DNA of 64,000 nucleotides from positions 124,001-188,000 of the forward strand of contig WNDQ01000001.1 in assembly GCA_009912175.1 (NCBI GenBank), read 5' to 3'. The position numbers were made by a program, and so were the translations under genes. Shown one piece after another: positions 59,802 through 64,000 of this stretch. Each line of letters begins with the position of its first letter. Position 1 is the stretch's first letter. This stretch comes from Paracidovorax wautersii. GTDB taxonomy: Bacteria > Pseudomonadota > Gammaproteobacteria > Burkholderiales > Burkholderiaceae_C. The notes beneath the pieces were generated by a model that ran no database searches, was not told the origin of the DNA, and saw only the letters and a list, made by a program, of their open reading frames with translations.

Positions 59802-61913
59802 TCAGGTGCCTGAATCGCCGTCCGGCTCGACCTCGACCAGGCAGTCGTAAAACACCGGCGCACGCCCGATGTCGGTCAAGCGCTGGCTGGTCAGTTCATT
59901 GACGTTGCGGCCGTCCAGGCCGAACTTGCGCCACCAGATGCCCATGCCGTTGACCACGCCGGGGCGCGCGCGTGTGCTGACCTCGGCCTTGCAGCGGTAG
60001 CTGCCGCGGTCGTTGAAGATGCGCACGACCGTGCCGTCGGCGATGCCGCGCGGCGCGGCGTCGTCGGGGTGGATTTCCAGCAGCGGCTCGCCCTCGATGC
60101 GGCGCAGGCTTTGCACGTTGACGAAGGTCGAGTTGAGAAAGTTGCGCGCCGGCGGCGAGATCATGGCCAGCGGATAGGCGGACGAACTGCCCGCCACTTC
60201 GTAGTTGGGCAGGTGATCGGGCAGGCCGTCGATTCCTTGCGCCGCCAGGCGGGCGCTGTGGAATTCGCAGCGGCCCGAGGGCGTGGGGAAACCGCCTTCG
60301 GCGAAGGGCGCGTCGGGCACGGGCAGGGAGACAAAACCATCGCGCAGCAGGGCGTCGAAGTTGACCGTCGGGCCGAGTGCCTGGCGGCACAGGGCTTCGT
60401 CGCTGTCGGCAAAACACGCGTCGTCGAAACCCAGGCGCGCGGCCAGCTGCCGGAAGACGTCGGTGTTGGGCCGCGCCTGGCCGACGGGCGCGATGGCGGG
60501 CCGGTTGAGCAGCACGTCGGTGTGGCCGTAGCTGTTGTGGATGTCCCAGTGTTCGAGCTGCGTGGTGGCGGGCAGCACGTAGTCGGCGTAGTCGGCCGTG
60601 TCGGTGCGGAACTGTTCGAGCACGACGGTGAACAGGTCTTCGCGCGCAAAGCCCTGCGCGACCTGGGCCGATTGCGGCGCCACGGCGACCGGGTTGCTGT
60701 TGTAGACAACCAGGGCCTGCACGCGCGGACCGAAGGCGGGGCTGGCTGCGGCCAGCAAGTGTTCGCCGATGGTGGACATGTTGAGCGTGCGTGGGCGGCG
60801 CTCGCCCAGCAGGTCGGGCCGCCGCAGTGTGGCCGCCTGCACGGGCGCGGTGCTGGAGGACGACAGCAGCAGGCCGCCAGCGCGGTGGCGCCAGGCGCCG
60901 ACCAGCGCGGGCAGGCAGGCCACGGCGCGCACGGCGTTGCCGCCGCCGCGCACGCGCTGCATGCCGTAGTTCAGGCGGATGGCGGCGGGCTTGGTGTGGG
61001 CGTAGTCGTGCGCCAGTTGCCGGATCTGCTCGACAGGCACGCCGCAGACCTCGGCCGCGCGCTCGGGCGGCCATTGCAGGGCGCGTTCACGCAAGGCGTC
61101 CCAGCCCAGCGTGTGGCGCGCGAGGTAGTCGTGGTCGAGGCCGGCCTGCGCGTCGGCCTGCTTCCAGGCGGCGTCGTGCACGATCAGCTCGTGCATCAGC
61201 GCCAGCGCCAGCGCGCCGTCGGTTCCGGGGCGCAGGGCGATGTGTTCGTGGCACTTGTCGGCGGTCTCGCTGCGGCGCGGGTCGATGCAGACCAGCCGCG
61301 CGCCGGCGCGCTTGGCCTGCTGCGCGTAACGCCAGAAATGCAGGTTGCTGCCCACCGAGTTGCTGCCCCAGATCAGGATCAGGCGCGACTCGGCGAAGAA
61401 CTCGACCTTCATGCCGACCTTGCCACCCAGCGTGTGGACCAGCGCCTCGGTGCCGGCCGAGGCGCAGATGGTGCGGTCCAGCAGCGACGCGCCCAGGCGG
61501 TGGAAAAAGCGCGCGGCCATGGCCTCGCCCTGCACCAGGCCCATGGTGCCGGCGTAGCTGTAGGGCAGGATGGCCTGCGGGTCGTGTGCGGCAATGGTTT
61601 TCAAACGCTGCGCGATGTCGTCCAGCGCCTCGTCCCAGCCCACGGGCTCGAACTGCCCGCTGCCCTTGGGGCCCACGCGGCGCAGCGGCGTGAGCACGCG
61701 CTCGGGGTGGTAGCTGCGTTCGGTGTATTTGGAGACCTTGGCGCACAAGGCGCCGTCGGTGTGGCGGTGCGCGGGGTTGCCCGCGACCTTGATGGCCACG
61801 CCCGCGCGCACCGTGGTGACCAGCGAGCAAGTGTCAGGGCAGTCATGCGGGCAGGCGCCCAGCACGACGGTATCGTCGGCATCGGAAAGAACGGGAGTAG
61901 TGGCTGCGGCCAT
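59802..61913 (-). CDS. Molybdopterin-dependent oxidoreductase with [4Fe-4S] site
   Basis: 703 residues from ATG 61913 (MAAATTPVLSDADDTVVLGA); the track ORF runs 310 codons too far upstream into the M20 gene. The N-terminal iron-sulphur motif is CPHDCPDTC (residues 21-29) plus Cys in DGALCAKVSK. Molybdopterin-binding regions include LIWGSNSVGSNLHFWRYAQQ and CIDPRRSETADKCHEHIALR, and a C-terminal dinucleotide-binding domain follows (EIHPDDAAPRGIADGTVVRI). There is no Tat signal, so it is cytoplasmic. The substrate is unknown. No partner subunit is adjacent. Confidence 0.93.
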   Translation of the reverse strand: MAAATTPVLSDADDTVVLGACPHDCPDTCSLVTTVRAGVAIKVAGNPAHRHTDGALCAKVSKYTERSYHPERVLTPLRRVGPKGSGQFEPVGWDEALDDIAQRLKTIAAHDPQAILPYSYAGTMGLVQGEAMAARFFHRLGASLLDRTICASAGTEALVHTLGGKVGMKVEFFAESRLILIWGSNSVGSNLHFWRYAQQAKRAGARLVCIDPRRSETADKCHEHIALRPGTDGALALALMHELIVHDAAWKQADAQAGLDHDYLARHTLGWDALRERALQWPPERAAEVCGVPVEQIRQLAHDYAHTKPAAIRLNYGMQRVRGGGNAVRAVACLPALVGAWRHRAGGLLLSSSSTAPVQAATLRRPDLLGERRPRTLNMSTIGEHLLAAASPAFGPRVQALVVYNSNPVAVAPQSAQVAQGFAREDLFTVVLEQFRTDTADYADYVLPATTQLEHWDIHNSYGHTDVLLNRPAIAPVGQARPNTDVFRQLAARLGFDDACFADSDEALCRQALGPTVNFDALLRDGFVSLPVPDAPFAEGGFPTPSGRCEFHSARLAAQGIDGLPDHLPNYEVAGSSSAYPLAMISPPARNFLNSTFVNVQSLRRIEGEPLLEIHPDDAAPRGIADGTVVRIFNDRGSYRCKAEVSTRARPGVVNGMGIWWRKFGLDGRNVNELTSQRLTDIGRAPVFYDCLVEVEPDGDSGT

Positions 61914-62007
61914 GGGCGTTGTCGTGGGCAATCGTGGGAGGCGGATCGGCGATCCGTCGATCGCGTCATGCCGGCATTTTCGGCCAGATGGCGCATTGGC
62001 GCTGGAC

Positions 62008-62035
62008 TTGCGGGCATCACGCAGCGGACTACACT
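62008..62035 (+). promoter_or_regulatory. Sigma-70-like promoter for the M20 amidohydrolase
   Basis: TTGCGG (62008-62013), 16 bases, TACACT (62030-62035), 86 bp before the ATG at 62122. Confidence 0.4.
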
Positions 62036-62121
62036 GGCACGATTCGGATGAGCCTCTGGCTTGATCCTTGCAGCACGTCCGCTCCTTTGTGGCGCGCGAC
62101 GTGCGCCTTCCGGTTTTCATC

Positions 62122-63333
62122 ATGAATCTGATCCAAGACATCGTCGCCCAGGCCGCGGCCCTGACGGCCATCCGGCGCGACATCCACGCCCACCCTGAAC
62201 TCTGTTTCGAGGAGCACCGCACGGCCGATCTGGTCGCCCGCAAACTGGCCGAATGGGGCGTCGACGAGGTCCACCGCGGCGTGGGCCGCACCGGCGTGGT
62301 CGGCCTGCTGCACGGGCGCGACGGCGGCGCCAGCGGCCGGCGCATCGGCCTGCGCGCCGACATGGACGCGCTGCCCATGCAAGAGATCAACACCTTCGCC
62401 CACGCCAGCCAGACGCCCGGCAAGATGCACGCCTGCGGCCACGACGGCCACACCACCATGCTGCTGGCCACCGCGCAGCACCTGGCCCGGCACCGCGACT
62501 TCGACGGCACCGTGGTGCTGCTGTTCCAGCCGGCCGAGGAACTGGGCGGCGGCGCCCAGGTGATGATCGATGACGGCCTGTTCCAGCGTTTTCCGGTCGA
62601 GGCCGTGTTCGGCATGCACAACTGGCCCGGCATGGCCGTCGGCCAGATTGCGCTCAGCCCCGGCCCCATCATGGCCTCGACCAACGAGTTCAAGATCACC
62701 ATCCACGGCCGCGGCTGCCACGGCGCCATGCCACACCTGGGCGTCGACCCGGTGCCGATCGCCTGCCAGCTGGTGCTGGCCCTGCAGACCATCGTCAGCC
62801 GCAACACCAAGCCGATCGACGCGGCCGTGCTGTCGGTCACCATGATCTACGCGGGCGAGGCCACCAACGTGGCGCCCGACCATTGCGAGATCCAGGGCAC
62901 GGTGCGCACCTTCCGCACCGACGTGCTCGACCTGATCGAGGCGCGCATGAAAGAGGTGGCCGAGCACACCTGCGCGGCCCACCAGGCCCGCTGCGACTTC
63001 CGCTTCACGCGCAACTACCCCGCCACCGTCAACGAGCCCACGGCCACCGCCTTCGCGCGCCAGGCGCTGGCTGACGTGGTGGGCCCGGCCAACCTGATCG
63101 CGCAAGAGCCCACCATGGGCGCCGAGGATTTTTCGTACATGCTGCAGGCGCGGCCCGGCGCCTATTTCTTCATCGGCAACGGGGACGGCCTGCACCGCGA
63201 GGGCGGCCACGGCGAGGGCCCCTGCGTGCTGCACAACACCAGCTACGACTTCAACGACGAGCTGCTGCCGCTGGGCGCCAGCGCCTTCGCGCAGCTCGTG
63301 CGGCGCTGGCTGGCCCAGCCGGCGCAGGCCTGA
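62122..63333 (+). CDS. M20-family amidohydrolase (hippurate hydrolase / N-acyl amino acid hydrolase type)
   Basis: 403 residues from ATG 62122 (MNLIQDIVAQAAALTAIRRD). Metal-binding motifs of the M20D group are clear: ADMDALPMQE, MHACGHDGHTTMLLATAQHL and LFQPAEELGGGAQVMIDDGL, with the dimerisation domain in between (FKITIHGRGCHGAMPHLGVD). The C-terminal PTMGAEDFSYMLQARPGAYF completes the site. It hydrolyses N-acyl or N-aroyl amino acids in the cytoplasm. It is divergent from the molybdenum enzyme and followed by a LysR gene. Confidence 0.95.
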   Translation: MNLIQDIVAQAAALTAIRRDIHAHPELCFEEHRTADLVARKLAEWGVDEVHRGVGRTGVVGLLHGRDGGASGRRIGLRADMDALPMQEINTFAHASQTPGKMHACGHDGHTTMLLATAQHLARHRDFDGTVVLLFQPAEELGGGAQVMIDDGLFQRFPVEAVFGMHNWPGMAVGQIALSPGPIMASTNEFKITIHGRGCHGAMPHLGVDPVPIACQLVLALQTIVSRNTKPIDAAVLSVTMIYAGEATNVAPDHCEIQGTVRTFRTDVLDLIEARMKEVAEHTCAAHQARCDFRFTRNYPATVNEPTATAFARQALADVVGPANLIAQEPTMGAEDFSYMLQARPGAYFFIGNGDGLHREGGHGEGPCVLHNTSYDFNDELLPLGASAFAQLVRRWLAQPAQA

Positions 63334-63427
63334 CGCAGGGGACGGGCGCCGCGCGCTCGCCTTTTGATGGGCGCGCGGCCAAAGCCCTGTATCCTTGCCG
63401 GATCACACGCGCCGGATCCGTCGACTC

Positions 63428-64000
63428 ATGGAAACCAAGTGGCTTGAGGACTTCGTCAGCCTCGCCGAAACCCATAGCTTCTCCCGCTCAGCCCAACTGC
63501 GCCACGTCACGCAACCCGCCTTCTCGCGGCGCATCCAGTCGCTCGAAGCCTGGGCCGGGACCGATCTGGTCGACCGCTCGTCCTACCCCACCCGGCTCAC
63601 GCCCGCGGGCCAGACGCTCTACAACCAGGCGCTGGAGCTGCTGCACGACCTGCAGGCCACGCGCTCTATGCTGCGCGCGCACCGGCAGGCGGCCGACGAC
63701 GTCATCACCTTCGCCATGCCGCATTCGCTGACGTTTGCGTTCTTTCCGGCCTGGATGTCGGCGCTGCGCGAACAGTTCAAGCCCATCAAGACCCGGCTGA
63801 TCGCGCTCAACGTGCTCGACGCCGTCACCCAGCTGGCCGAAGGCGGCTGCGACATCCTGGCGGCCTTCCACCACCCGTCGCGCCCCCTGCAACTCGACCC
63901 GGTGCGCTACGAGATGATCCAGCTCGGCACCGAGACGCTGTCGGCCTATTCCCTCGCCGACGCCGCGCTCAAGCCCGTGCACCGGCTCGACGGCCGCACC
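63428..64000 (+). CDS. LysR-family transcriptional regulator, C-terminus cut by window edge
   Basis: 191 residues are visible from ATG 63428 (METKWLEDFVSLAETHSFSR). It is not in the ORF track as a plus-strand gene because it runs off the end. The helix-turn-helix is clear: SAQLRHVTQPAFSRRIQSLE. The effector domain starts near ITFAMPHSLTFAFFPAWMSA. It lies 94 bp after the M20 hydrolase in the same direction and might regulate it. About 100 residues are missing. Confidence 0.93.
   Translation, partial: METKWLEDFVSLAETHSFSRSAQLRHVTQPAFSRRIQSLEAWAGTDLVDRSSYPTRLTPAGQTLYNQALELLHDLQATRSMLRAHRQAADDVITFAMPHSLTFAFFPAWMSALREQFKPIKTRLIALNVLDAVTQLAEGGCDILAAFHHPSRPLQLDPVRYEMIQLGTETLSAYSLADAALKPVHRLDGRT

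Noticed and set aside
1-64000. CRISPR array, insertion sequence, prophage, tRNA or rRNA gene
   Set aside because: I found no regularly spaced repeats, transposase or integrase motifs, phage genes, or tRNA-like T-loops. The ncRNAs I can support are rnpB and the candidate small RNA.

Overview
The window is about 64 kb of very GC-rich DNA with dense, short-gapped genes. The content points to a betaproteobacterium of the Burkholderiales, most likely a Comamonadaceae member. It includes a Bug-family binding protein, a TRAP transporter, a Gram-negative porin, a FecIR/TonB receptor, a fused SpmA/SpmB protein, a beta-type RNase P RNA, a lone trpE and gshB. That placement is an inference; no 16S gene is present. 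I see no rRNA, tRNA, insertion sequence, prophage or CRISPR array.

Layout. 0-8 kb: a BASS-type transporter cut by the left edge with a divergent LysR regulator, the potassium transporter Kup, and a siderophore receptor with its FecR/FecI signalling pair behind a Fur-like site. 8-16 kb: trpE, a DUF945 protein, the methionine ABC importer metNIQ (metN carries a frameshift) and an SbmA/YddA-like ABC protein. 16-26.4 kb: a Bug protein with a divergent DeoR regulator, gshB, benE, and a GntR-controlled TRAP transporter with DUF2848 and amidase genes, which looks like an uptake-and-hydrolysis module for a carboxylate or amide. 26-31 kb: a 5'-nucleotidase divergent from an extracellular nuclease, probably for phosphate or nucleic-acid scavenging. 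31-36.6 kb: SpmAB fusion, porin, OsmC, a probable small RNA with an anti-Shine-Dalgarno loop, and ilvA. 36.7-42 kb: a MarR-controlled efflux operon (MarR, FUSC, DUF1656, HlyD, NodT) whose FUSC gene is frameshifted exactly at a 46-bp perfect palindrome. 42.2-48.2 kb: rnpB, clsB with its YbhN-like partner, a TRIC channel, a frameshifted FAD enzyme and a flavin reductase-like protein.

48.4-58.7 kb is the most unusual part. It is a tightly packed six-gene operon, with three ATGA stop/start overlaps, that I cannot match to a described system. In order it encodes a putative six-hairpin glycosidase fused to a CapA/PGA_cap domain, a secreted metzincin protease, two paralogous glycosyltransferase-like proteins, a small HAD phosphatase, and a protein that appears to join nucleotidyltransferase-, choline kinase- and nucleotidyltransferase-like domains. 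Together these suggest synthesis or export of a surface glycan carrying a phosphorylated or nucleotide-activated substituent.

58.7-64 kb: an acyl-CoA thioesterase divergent from an acyl-CoA-binding protein, a 112-bp inverted-repeat element, a molybdopterin oxidoreductase, an M20 amidohydrolase and a LysR regulator cut by the right edge.

Four otherwise ordinary genes are broken: metN, the FAD enzyme, FUSC, and the 5'-nucleotidase signal peptide. Two lack a single G in a G-run, so sequencing error must be excluded before calling them pseudogenes.
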